From Laspinema sp963821735 (GTDB lineage: Bacteria > Cyanobacteriota > Cyanobacteriia > Cyanobacteriales > Laspinemataceae), in assembly GCA_963821735.1 (NCBI GenBank), contig CAWGFK010000055.1:124001-188000 (forward strand): a stretch of DNA of 64,000 nucleotides, in the 5' to 3' direction. Positions within the stretch are counted from its first letter, which is position 1, and each line of letters opens with the position of its first letter. The translations under genes were made by a program, and so were the position numbers. Below are positions 28,962 to 38,400 of this stretch, piece by piece. The notes under the pieces were generated by a model. It did not search any database, had not been told where the DNA came from, and worked only from the letters and a program-made list of their open reading frames with translations.

Positions 28962-30218
28962 ATGCCAGGAATTTCTCTTTACCCTAATACAGAAGACGAC
29001 AATCCATTGTTGCCCTCCGACTTCGATTCTGATGCTCCCGAGGACAATGACTTAGATGGGGCCTCCGATCCGCTTGCAGTCGAGCTGGAAATGGAGGAAC
29101 CGGACACCGTTGAAATCTCTCAGGCCCCCACTCGTCGCACCACTGACCTGGTTCGGTTGTACCTCCAGGAAATTGGGCGCGTGCGGTTGCTCGGGCGAGA
29201 AGAAGAGGTTGTGGAAGCCCAGAAAGTGCAGCGCTATATGCAGATCAAAGAGATGCGTGATGCGGCTGCTACTGAGGAAAATCCAGAACTGCAACGGTAT
29301 GTTCACCTCGTGGACACCCGCGATCGCCTCGCCTCCCTCTTAGGACATCGACCTTCCTTAGAGCGATGGGCTGCGGAAGCGGGAGAGCAAGTCAGCGACC
29401 TCAAGCCGATTTTGGCTGCTGGGAAACGTCAATGGGCGGCCCTGGCATCTTTGACGGTGGAGGAACTGGAACGCACCCAAGCTGAAGGCATTGGCGCAAA
29501 GGAACACATGATTGAGGCCAACCTCCGTCTCGTTGTTTCCGTCGCGAAGAAGTATCAAAACCGAGGGTTAGAGCTCCTGGATTTAGTCCAAGAAGGGACC
29601 CTGGGTTTAGAAAGGGCGGTGGATAAGTTCGATCCGACCAAAGGGTATCGGTTTAGCACCTATGCATACTGGTGGATTCGTCAGGGGATTACCCGGGCGA
29701 TCGCCACCCAAAGTCGCACCATTCGCTTGCCGGTTCACATTACCGAAAAGCTTAATAAAATTAAAAAGGCCCAGCGCAAGCTTTCCCAAGAGAAAGGCCG
29801 AACTGCCAGCATCGAAGATGTTGCCAAGGAATTAGAAATGACTCCGGCACAAGTCCGGGAAGTGTTATTGCGAGTTCCTCGGTCTGTGTCCTTGGAAACC
29901 AAGGTGGGGAAAGAAAAAGATACGGAACTGGGAGATTTACTCGAAACCGATGATATCTCTCCCGAAGAAAAGTTGATGCAAGAAGCCTTGCATCGAGAAT
30001 TGCATCACCTCCTGGCAGATTTAACCAGTCGAGAACGGGATGTGATTGGAATGCGGTTTGGATTGACGGATGGACATCCCTACTCCTTAGCAGAAATTGG
30101 TCGTGCTCTGGACCTGTCTCGGGAACGAGTCCGTCAAATTGAGTCCAAGGCCCTGCAAAAATTGCGGCAGCCGAAGCGACGCAACCGCGTCCGAGATTAT
30201 CTGGAATTGTTGAGTTAG
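28962..30218 (+). CDS. sigC: Group 2 RNA polymerase sigma factor, SigC type
   Basis: A 418-residue primary-like, non-essential-type sigma factor. An acidic N-terminus (about residues 1-55) precedes region 1.2 (TDLVRLYLQEIGRVRLLGREEE), region 2 (EANLRLVVSVAKKY, LLDLVQEGTLGLERAVDKFD, FSTYAYWWIRQGITRAI), region 3 and region 4 with LTSRERDVIGMRFGL and a helix-turn-helix SLAEIGRALDLSRERVRQIE. The long insertion between 1.2 and 2.1 (QRYMQIKEMRD...GHRPSLERWAAEAG) and KKAQRKLSQEKGR fit cyanobacterial SigC rather than SigA or SigB/D/E. SigC-type factors act in carbon/nitrogen and heat responses. ATG 28962 is preferred; TTG 28899 would add 21 residues. Confidence 0.87.
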   Translation: MPGISLYPNTEDDNPLLPSDFDSDAPEDNDLDGASDPLAVELEMEEPDTVEISQAPTRRTTDLVRLYLQEIGRVRLLGREEEVVEAQKVQRYMQIKEMRDAAATEENPELQRYVHLVDTRDRLASLLGHRPSLERWAAEAGEQVSDLKPILAAGKRQWAALASLTVEELERTQAEGIGAKEHMIEANLRLVVSVAKKYQNRGLELLDLVQEGTLGLERAVDKFDPTKGYRFSTYAYWWIRQGITRAIATQSRTIRLPVHITEKLNKIKKAQRKLSQEKGRTASIEDVAKELEMTPAQVREVLLRVPRSVSLETKVGKEKDTELGDLLETDDISPEEKLMQEALHRELHHLLADLTSRERDVIGMRFGLTDGHPYSLAEIGRALDLSRERVRQIESKALQKLRQPKRRNRVRDYLELLS

Positions 30219-30371
30219 AGGGAAACGCCCATCGCTTCAGGGGAGTTTTTGGACTCCAAATCAGGCAATGGCGCGATCGCCTCATCGGTCAGGGTGGTTG
30301 GTGGATACTCAAACAACTTTATCCCCCGTGACTGCTATCACAAGGGGGACTATCTACTACTTAATATTGCG

Positions 30372-30403
30372 ATCGCCTTTCACAAGTCTGAAAGGCGATT
30401 TTT
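30372..30403 (+). terminator. Rho-independent terminator downstream of sigC
   Basis: Stem ATCGCCTTTC (30372-30381), 8-base loop, stem GAAAGGCGAT (30390-30399), then TTTT. It is 153 bases after the sigC stop. Confidence 0.75.
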
Positions 30404-30639
30404 GCGCGAGGGAGTACCCAGTCAGCATGGGAAAGTTGTGGCCGGTTTAAAATTGTTACAAAACTTAAAATTATGACCGCGAAAAATTCCTAGACTGCGC
30501 TCAGAGTGGGGATTTTGTACCCAATTTCACAACAAGCAACCCCGGTGATTTACAATGGCTCCTCATTCCCACAGTCCGGGTTAACAACTCCAGAATGCTT
30601 ACCCCTTATGACATTGAGCAATTAGAGACTCGCCGATTG

Positions 30640-30700
30640 AGTAGGTGCTAATAATTGTCAATAAGTCAACTTTGTTGCAAATTCTCAATTTATTGTGTAT
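30640..30700 (+). promoter_or_regulatory. Candidate Fur-box region upstream of furA
   Basis: AT-rich stretch with TAATAATTGTCAATAAGT and two copies of TTCTCAAT within 110 bases of the start codon. FurA autoregulation is known in Anabaena; these resemble degenerate Fur boxes but no clear 19-bp palindrome is visible. Confidence 0.3.
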
Positions 30701-30743
30701 CCTTCTCAATAAAGAGGGTTTCTTGAGAAGAGAAGAGATTGCT

Positions 30744-31199
30744 ATGTCTTTCTACACAGCGTCCTCGCTTAAAGCTGAATTAAACGAACGGGGTTGGCGC
30801 TTAACCCCGCAACGAGAAACGATTTTACAAGTGTTTCAAAACCTTCCGAAAGGTGAGCATCTGAGTGCTGAAGACCTCTACGAACTTTTGCAAGAGGAAG
30901 GAGAGGCAATCAGTTTATCTACCATCTATCGCACAGTCAAATTAATGGCGAGGATGGGAATTTTACGCGAATTAGAGTTAGCAGAAGGTCACAAACATTA
31001 CGAAATTAATCAACCCTATCCTCACCATCATCACCATTTAATTTGTGTCAGATGTAACAAAACCATTGAATTTAAAAGCGACTCTATCTTAAAAGTTGGG
31101 ATTAAAACCACCACCAAAGAAGGATACCACCTCCTCGATTGTCAACTGACCATCCATGCCGTTTGTCCCACTTGCCAGCGGGCATTACTGCCAGTTTAG
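30744..31199 (+). CDS. furA: Ferric uptake regulator FurA
   Basis: A 151-residue global iron/redox regulator. N-terminal winged helix: LKAELNERGWRLTPQRETIL and LSTIYRTVKLMARMGI. The C-terminal metal domain has GHKHYEINQPYPHHHHHLIC. Five cysteines lie at 101, 104, 133, 141 and 144 (CVRC, DCQL, CPTC), the same positions as in Anabaena FurA, whose CxxC motifs give disulfide reductase and haem-sensitive behaviour. ATG 30744 is chosen because it gives the family length; an upstream in-frame extension to 30645 is not conserved-looking. The facing gene at 31237-32353 ends only 37 bases away, so its transcript could run antisense over furA. Confidence 0.93.
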   Translation: MSFYTASSLKAELNERGWRLTPQRETILQVFQNLPKGEHLSAEDLYELLQEEGEAISLSTIYRTVKLMARMGILRELELAEGHKHYEINQPYPHHHHHLICVRCNKTIEFKSDSILKVGIKTTTKEGYHLLDCQLTIHAVCPTCQRALLPV

Positions 31200-31236
31200 G
31201 GGCAGAACTTAACCCTTCTACCCCCAAGACTGCTAA

Positions 31237-32353
31237 CTAGAAATAAGCCACGCGAGTATCGATTAGTCCCCGTTGTTTTAAAAGTTTTGCGCGGTTTTCA
31301 GCCACTTCCCGGCGCAGATAGGAACTGACATGAATGTAAGTCCCCAATCGGTTCTCAGCCTCAAACGCATAGGGAAAAATTTCCCGAACAGCGCTGAGGG
31401 TAAAAGTATTGCGTTTAGGAATGACAACTACATAAAACTTGCGATCCAAAGCTTGGCGAGTGTCCGCACTAGCCACCCCAGTGGGAGGAAACCCAAAACT
31501 TAATTGAAACTGTTTGAGGGCTTCTTCCGTGCGGGGGCCAAAGGTCCCATCGGCGGTCCCGATCGCATAGCCTGCTGTAATTAACCGTTCTTGAAGAGAT
31601 TTCACCGCAATCCCGCTATCGCCCAGTTTCAAATTTCCCGTCCCGTTGGCGGTGGCGACTGGGGTTACGGGTTGCCAGGATGGAGCAGCCGAAATTAACC
31701 CTAATTGTCGGTCTAAGACCCCCCGCGTAGTCGGTCCCACCTGTGCAGTCTGCTCAAGATAAAACGCCTGTTGGAAGCGTAAAACGGCCTGTTGTGTCTC
31801 AAAATCAAACTGACCCGTAGCGGCACGATTCAAATACCCTAACTGTCTTAACTGGTCCTGGAGGGCGCTCACCTGTAAACCCGAGTCTCCAAAACCCAGC
31901 ACTTGATTGGTCGTTCCCACCTGGGTCACCTGACCAAAACTGGGAGCGGGTCGTAATAATCGCTCGATCGCCGTCAAAGTCTCCGGATCAACTCTCCCCG
32001 TCACCGGCAGGCTATTATCGCCCTGAAAACGCCTCACCGCGTCCTCGGTGATCTGACCATAAAAGCCAGTTGGATCCACATCCGCACTAAAATAGCCCAA
32101 CTGTTGTAAGCGCACTTGGATGGCTCGCACCGCTTCACTCTGCTTCCCCTCGTTGGTAGGCCAAAACCTGGGTTGCCATGCTCAGGAGTGCGACAGTAAC
32201 GGCGATCGAGAACCAGCGAATCAACCCCGCACTAGAAAAATTTTTCCCCTGAAATCCTGCCCAAAATTTTCTCACCCCTGGAGCCAGAGGTTCTAAGGCA
32301 GCGGGAGGGGCATCATAGACGAGGAATAATTGAAGATAGGCAAAAGTTTCCAT
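31237..32353 (-). pseudogene. Membrane-anchored peptidoglycan-binding protein convergent to furA, one extra base
   Basis: Corrected length is about 371 residues. The N-terminus (METFAYLQLFLVYDAPP..., 32353-32135) contains a membrane or signal segment IRWFSIAVTVALLSMATQVL. Three PG_binding_1 repeats follow (VRAIQVRLQQLGYFS, VSALQDQLRQLGYLN, VKSLQERLITAGYAIG) and then a C-terminal region (KFYVVVIPKRN...VAENRAKLLKQRGLIDTRVAYF) resembling a SPOR-like fold. The two frames join if one C is removed near 32158-32165 (VLATNEGKQSEAVRAIQ). Its place facing furA is the arrangement of alr1690 and furA in Anabaena, where read-through makes an antisense RNA to furA. Function: probable cell-wall binding in the periplasm. 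Confidence 0.82.
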
Positions 32354-32580
32354 AGTGGTGTCGTTAAGGTGGAGTCAAAACACATCTCCAACCGTTATAG
32401 CAGCTTTTGTAGACACCGGGTACTTTCCATACCCCCTTCACACCGGATTCTAGGGGGTGATGCCGGAACATTTCCCCCCTTTCCACTGGAGACGACCGTC
32501 GCGAGCGATCGCCACTTTCCCCTTCTTTCTTATTCTTGAATATCCTTTTTATAAGAGAGTTTAGATAACAGCAATTATCA

Positions 32581-32616
32581 CCCTGAAATTTGCCCTGAAA
32601 TTTGCCCTGAAATTTG
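32581..32616. repeat. Three tandem copies of a 12-bp unit
   Basis: CCCTGAAATTTG repeated three times without mismatch, just after the end of the hybrid kinase gene. Confidence 0.85.
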
Positions 32617-32659
32617 ACACCCTAAGCCGATGCTTAAGCGACAATAACCCCTGAATTTA

Positions 32660-33805
32660 TCAATTTTTCCAAGCTGGTAAGCGCACGCTAAAGACGCTGC
32701 CTTCCCCTAGGACTGACTGGACATCAATGGTGCCATTGTGGGCTTCTGTAATTCTTTTACACAGGTGCAGCCCCAAACCGCTGCCCGATCGCTTGTGCTT
32801 GCCGGGAAGAAATCGTTCAAATAATAAGCTTTGATCCGCCTCACTAATTCCAGCACCGTTATCAGCCACCGCGATCGCAATCCAGTTGGCACTCCCTGCA
32901 TTTTTCTGCGCTACGTCTTCGGTAATGCGAATCTCGATGATGCCATTGTCGGTAAACTTAATCGCATTCCCCACTAAATTAGTCAGAAGGCGGCGCAATT
33001 CTAGGCGATCGCCCCGGACAAACCCCGAAGTTTTCCCGGCTCCATTCACCGCCGTGCCATACTTAATTTTGATTTCGGTTTCTTTTTCCTGGGCCATCGG
33101 CACCAGTTCCTCAATAATTTCCTGAATCAGTTGTGGCATATCCACCAGCGAGAAATTCAGATTTTTCCGATCCGCTTCGTAACGATACACCTCCAGCAAC
33201 GTATTCACCATCTTCAACAGATTTTGGTTACTCCGCACCATCGTGGTGAAGACTTCTTCCATCTGAGGTGTGATCGGTCCGAGGGCTTCTTGTTTGAGTA
33301 GGGTCAACATTCGATCCGCTGCGACTAACGGAGTTCGCAAATCATGGGTGAGTCGTGACACGAAATCCTCTCGCTGACGGGCGATTTCATCTCGCTCATC
33401 GACACTATGCTTGAGGCGCAATAAACTCCGGACCCGAGCTAAGAGTTCATCGAGTTCCACAGGTTTGCGGATAAAATCATCGGCCCCGAGATCCAATCCC
33501 TCAACCACACTGGGTTGATCGTGAGCGGTGATTAGTAGAATGGGAATAAAGGGCAGCTTTTTGTTCCCGCGAATCCGCCGGGTGACTTCATAGCCATCCA
33601 TTCCCGGCATCATAATATCCAGCAATACCAAATCTGGCGGTGATTTGTCAATTTGCGCTAAAGCGGCATAGCCGCTATCCGCCTGAGTGATGTCATATCC
33701 CTCTTCTTCCAAAATTGTCTTGACGAGCAAGACATTATCAGGAGAGTCATCGACAACTAGGATGCGGTCTGTTTTTGGGTTTTGAAGCAAGGAGGGATCG
33801 CTCAT
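32660..33805 (-). CDS. Response regulator-histidine kinase hybrid (receiver at N-terminus)
   Basis: A 381-residue soluble protein: receiver domain 14-130 with phosphoacceptor D63 (DLVLLDIMMPGMDG) and Lys in FIRKPVELDE, then a transmitter with H154 (SRLTHDLRTPLVA), N box NLVGNAIKFTDNG, DNGAGIS and GSGLGLHLC. The receiver probably controls the attached kinase, so this is a relay element receiving phosphate from another kinase or Hpt. The free Hpt at 11084 is a conceivable but unproven partner. The gene is monocistronic. No sensor domain is present. Confidence 0.92.
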   Translation of the reverse strand: MSDPSLLQNPKTDRILVVDDSPDNVLLVKTILEEEGYDITQADSGYAALAQIDKSPPDLVLLDIMMPGMDGYEVTRRIRGNKKLPFIPILLITAHDQPSVVEGLDLGADDFIRKPVELDELLARVRSLLRLKHSVDERDEIARQREDFVSRLTHDLRTPLVAADRMLTLLKQEALGPITPQMEEVFTTMVRSNQNLLKMVNTLLEVYRYEADRKNLNFSLVDMPQLIQEIIEELVPMAQEKETEIKIKYGTAVNGAGKTSGFVRGDRLELRRLLTNLVGNAIKFTDNGIIEIRITEDVAQKNAGSANWIAIAVADNGAGISEADQSLLFERFLPGKHKRSGSGLGLHLCKRITEAHNGTIDVQSVLGEGSVFSVRLPAWKN

Positions 33806-34497
33806 TTATCTATAAAAATTGGACTTGGCTCACAGAAGCAGTTTGGGTGGTAAGGAAATTGTCTCACCCTAACGCTTTTGATGTTCTCGCTCTTTAGACG
33901 GATTTTATCGGATTTTGCTGAAGGTATAGGGTTGCCTAATAGATATTTCGGGGATTTGCGGTGGATTTTGAGCGTTTGATAGTGGGCTAATCGTGGAAAG
34001 AACTGTTGCTACCTCTGGATTGACGCAATGTCTGGAATTCCCGAGTGCCTAAAATCTGGGTCCAAACTTTTTGGGGGTCCGGCGATCGCACTCAATCCCG
34101 AATTGTCCCCAGGATGTCCCCACGGTTGCGAACCTGGGTAATTTTCTCCCGGTAAAGAAATAATCTGCTGTGGGGGCGACTTTGGGGTTCAGAACCCCGG
34201 GTAATCCAGGGTCAGCAATGTCGGAAATCAAACCCGGGCGATCGGTTCTAGTTTTTATATCCAATGAAATAATTTAGGTAAAAATTATCAACAGAGTTTC
34301 TGTCTTGAGATAGATGATAGAAATTTTAAGGCTTAATTTTTGCATAAATTTAAACAAATTTTGACTAAAAATCTATCTATAGATATAAAAATATCGAATT
34401 TTCTAAAGTCTATTTCATCAAAAGATAGATTGACACTTAACCTAAAGTTTTGTAACAATAAATTTGTGCAAACTTGATAGAAAGAGAATATTTCTTT
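33806..34497. other. Intergenic spacer before the carotenoid protein gene
   Basis: About 690 bases without a recognisable gene. The part 34260-34490 is strongly AT-rich and is probably the promoter of the gene at 34498. Confidence 0.4.
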
Positions 34498-35028
34498 ATG
34501 ACTACTTCCAACCTGACAGGAAAAAGCCAGATTCGTTCCCAAGGAACTCAAAACCTAGTTAATGATTTTGAAAAATTGAGTACCGATGACAAATTGGCTT
34601 TACTCTATTGGATTTACGAAAAAATGGGAGATTCCATTACTCCAGCCGCACCCGGGGCAGCCGAACCCAACATTGCACCGATGCTAATGGATGACTATTA
34701 CAAGCTCTCTGAAGATGAGCAGCTTCAGATCATGCGGGATATTGTGGAGCGCAAAGATACGGTGTATTCCCATGCTTATGGGGCGTTATCTGCTAATAAT
34801 CAATTAGTCGTCTGGTATGCCTGGGCAGTGGGAATGGGCGATCGCATTGTAGATATGCCATCCGATTACCAATCCAACCCCCAAACCGATCGCCTTCTGT
34901 CTCAGATAGAAAAGGCAGAATTCGAGGAGCAAATTTCGATTTTACGAGAAATTGCGGGCGGAATGGGCTACACTGCCGGGGGAGAAATGCCCAGCCAAGC
35001 TCAAACGGGTGTTACCCCTAGCTTGTAA
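34498..35028 (+). CDS. Helical carotenoid protein (stand-alone OCP N-terminal domain)
   Basis: A 176-residue protein homologous to the N-terminal, carotenoid-binding half of orange carotenoid protein. KLALLYWIYEKMGDSITPAAPGAA matches the OCP segment that ends in AAPGAA; Y40 and W106 (VVWYAWA) align with the carotenoid-contacting Tyr44 and Trp110, and R150 (ISILREIAGGMGY) with Arg155. The NTF2-like C-terminal domain is absent, as in the HCP family, whose members bind carotenoid and quench singlet oxygen or phycobilisomes. ATG 34498 is preferred; an upstream non-ATG extension to 34474 adds nothing conserved. No C-terminal-domain homologue, ketolase or FRP gene is nearby. The last 15 residues (QAQTGVTPSL) look disordered. 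Confidence 0.85.
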   Translation: MTTSNLTGKSQIRSQGTQNLVNDFEKLSTDDKLALLYWIYEKMGDSITPAAPGAAEPNIAPMLMDDYYKLSEDEQLQIMRDIVERKDTVYSHAYGALSANNQLVVWYAWAVGMGDRIVDMPSDYQSNPQTDRLLSQIEKAEFEEQISILREIAGGMGYTAGGEMPSQAQTGVTPSL

Positions 35029-35475
35029 TTGCAATGCCAGACCATAACCGCATAAACTTTGTAGGGACGCACTGCGGTGCGTCCTTTCGTTTGTCTATTT
35101 TTATCGGGGTTATAAACGTTTTAAATGGGGCGGATAGAACCGAAGTAAATGGATTAAATAATCAGTTTAATCAGCCTGGGTTCTGGAAAAATCTGCGCCC
35201 AATAACTGAATCAAAAAATTTTTAAAAGGAGTGGGAGCATCTCAAGAATGAAAAGAGACCTCTCCCCGGCCCTCTCCTAAAAGGAGAGGGAGAATAAGGA
35301 ACTTTTTTTATTGCTTTAGAGGGGGGAATTTCCCTCTTTCTCCCCCTGCCCTTTTAGGGAAGGGGGCTGGGGGGTTAGGTCTCTTTTCATTCTTGAGATG
35401 CTCCCACTCCTTCATTGTCTGGCGCTCAGGATTTAGACTCGCTATCTCTAGGAAAATTTTAATTGGGGGATTGCC
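35029..35475. other. Spacer between convergent genes, holds a large palindrome
   Basis: Apart from the inverted repeat element at 35226-35412, there is a small hairpin-like GGGACGCACTGCGGTGCGTCC at 35063-35083. No gene. Confidence 0.55.
35226..35412. mobile_element. 187-bp element with perfect 36-bp terminal inverted repeats
   Basis: Arms 35226-35261 and 35377-35412 are exact reverse complements (begin AAGGAGTGGGAGCATCTCAA). The interior contains a second stem (CCCTCTCCTAAAAGGAGAGGG). No ORF. It is most likely a non-autonomous mobile element or a strong bidirectional terminator between convergent genes. Confidence 0.75.
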
Positions 35476-38400
35476 CTAATCAACTTCTGAGATAGAGCGA
35501 GGGATTTGAATCGAGAAAATCGAACCTTCATTGAGCTGACTTTTGACGGAAATCGTCCCCTTCATCAGGCGAACTAAAGAGTCACACAGCGCTAACCCTA
35601 AGCCCGTCCCGGAATATTCGCGAGTGGTGGTTTGATCGCCTTGGCGAAAGGCTTCAAAAATATGATTAAGCTGTTCAGGAGGGATGCCGATGCCGGTATC
35701 CTTGACCAAAATTTCTACCCAGTCGGGGGAGGGACTAGAGACTAAAACTTCCACCCCGCCCGAGGTGGTAAACTTAATCGCATTGGAAATCAAATTGGTA
35801 ACCACCTGTCGCAAGCGTAAGCGATCGCCCAGAACCCGGGGATTCTCCAAAGTCGAATTAAACTGCAACGTTAAATTCTTGTGTTGGGCAAAAATTCGCA
35901 ATTCCTCACAGGTGGCACTGACTAATAAATCCACTTCAAACTCTTCAAGCTTCAGTTCAGAATGACCCGCCTCAATTTTAGATAAATCGAGGATATCATC
36001 AATTAAAGCCAGTAAGTGCTTGCCATTATTGAGGATTCGTTCCACCATTTGTTTTTGCTGAGGTGCCAAGGGATGGCGGCGTCCCCGCAAGAGGACCTGA
36101 GAAAAGCCCAGAATGGAATTCATCGGAGTCCGCAGTTCGTGAGACATGGTGGCTAAAAACTCAGATTTGAGGCGAGATGCCTCCCGGAGTTGGCAGTTTT
36201 GACGTTCAATCTGCTGACGTTTCGCCTCTAGTTCCTGATTTTGACAAGCCAGAGTATGATTTTGAGCTTGTAACAGTTGATCCCGTTCTTCTAAAATTTC
36301 GATAGAGCGGGCATTGTTAATGGCGATCGCCGCTTGTTCGCCCACCGCCGTGACCATTTGACGGAGGTCCTCCACCTCAAAGGCCGCCAAATCTTCCCAA
36401 TTGCCCACGGCGAGTACCCCCAAGCGCCCTGCTCGCGCCGACTCAATCGGCACCGCATACACACAAGCGGGTAACTCCCCAGGGAGAATTTCGGTCTCGG
36501 AATCGGTAGTCAGTCCATCGAGAGAATGGCATCGCAACAGAGACTTACCCGTAGCAAACACCTCAGACAGTAAAGAATCCTTGGTTTTCAACGGGATGCC
36601 GATGGGTAAATTTTGGGTACCTGTGCCTGCCGTCGCCATTAATTCCAGGTGGTCCTGGGGGCGATCGTGAAGGACAATCAGACAGAACTGGGCCTTGGGG
36701 ATGGCCTCGCAGACGGCTTCTACCATCAGTTGTAACAACCGGGGTAAATCAGCAATCCGCTGGTTGAGCAAATTGGCAAACTGTTGGAGAGTCCGCAACT
36801 GCCGTTGCCGTTCACCTAAAATGCAGACCGTTTTGCGAAGGCTTTCTCCAGTCTCGCGAGCTTCCCGGTAGAGGATGGCCTTTTCCAGGGTCATGGCACC
36901 GCGACGGACCAAATCTTCAACCAGAGAGAGGTCACTTTGGCTATAAGTCGCATCCTCTTCTAAACGAAGACGACGAGAACTCGGCTGATTGCCACGCACC
37001 AGGAGAATGGAGCCAAAAGTGCGATCGCCGAAGCAAATCGGCAACCAGAGATACGCCTGAACATCTAGCGATCGTAACAATTCCAGATGTTCTGGATCCT
37101 GAGCGACTGCGGCCAGTTCATCGTCAGAAATGCCAAAACAAAACTCCGCCCCATTCTCCCGTTCTCCCCAGTCTGAGCGCGACTGTGCGCGACGCATCTG
37201 GGTCAGTTCTTCCAAATAGCTGTAGCGACCCCCGCCATCCACCGGGTAGCGATTTTGTAAGGCCCAAACCGTCGATTGCTTCGAGGGGTCCAAACAAGCC
37301 ACGGTCACACAACGATAGTCTCCGTCCGAGGACCCTAGGGGTCTAGTGCCAGTTTCCATGACATTAATCGCGCACCAATCGGCAAACCGAGGCACCAGCA
37401 GTCTCGCCAAATTCTCCAGGGTCGTTTGGTAATCCAACGATGCCGTAAGTAGGGTAGTCGCTTCCGCTAAAAAGGAGCGGGATTCAGCAATGCGCTGGCG
37501 TTCCGCACTCAGGAGGGTCTTCGCCGCCTCCGCCACTTTGCGGGCTAACTGTTCGCGCAGGAGCAACTCATCTTTGAGTTGTCGTGCGTTTTCCAGTTCC
37601 AGACTTTGCTTGCGGACTAAGCGCTCTAGGCCCTGATTGAGCTGGGCAACTTTTTCTTCCTTCTCCTTGCGCGGGGTAATATCGCGGGAAACGGCGAATC
37701 GCTTCCGATTCCCTCCCTAACCCAGGGTTATGGGCCGATCCCACAGTCGTTTCCAACCAAATATAGACCCCATCTTTGCGCTGATGGCGATAGGTCACCC
37801 GCTTTGAACGGGATGCCTCGGTTAAACGCTCAAAGATGCGATTGACTGCTGTCAGGTCCTCGGGATGAACGAACCCATAAATACTTTGACCCACCAGTTC
37901 CTCGGGTTCATATCCCAACAGGGAACGACTAGCGCTAGAGGCATATAGATAAAGCCCCTCGGGACTATGGCGAGCAATTAAGTCCTGGGACTGTTCGACC
38001 ATGAACTGATAGGTGGGGTCCTTAAGTTCCCTCGGATCGTCTTGATCTGCTGCAAAATTGTCAATCTCCTGGAGATAGACAATCACCGTACAAGGATGGC
38101 GCTCCTCCTGGTCAAAATCGGTATCAAATAAGGGCTGGAGGTTGAGGGAGACCCAGGTGAGGGTGTCATCGGGTTGGCAAATGCCCAGGATGGTATTGGA
38201 TTGGGGTTTTCCCGTGGCGAAGGTCATGGCGACGGGATGACGATCGCCTTCCACGGGTGAACCGTCGAGGAAGATGCTGGAATAGCCAGCATCTTGATAC
38301 GATCGCCCGATCAATTCCCGAACGCTTAAGCCTAAAATTCGTTCGGCACTGGGATTGCAGGTGGTGAGAATCCCATCGGCATCATAAATCAGAACCCCTT

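Larger units (their letters stand above)
30219..30743. other. Spacer between sigC and furA
   Basis: Holds the sigC terminator and the furA promoter region (both listed). No coding sequence recognised. Confidence 0.4.
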
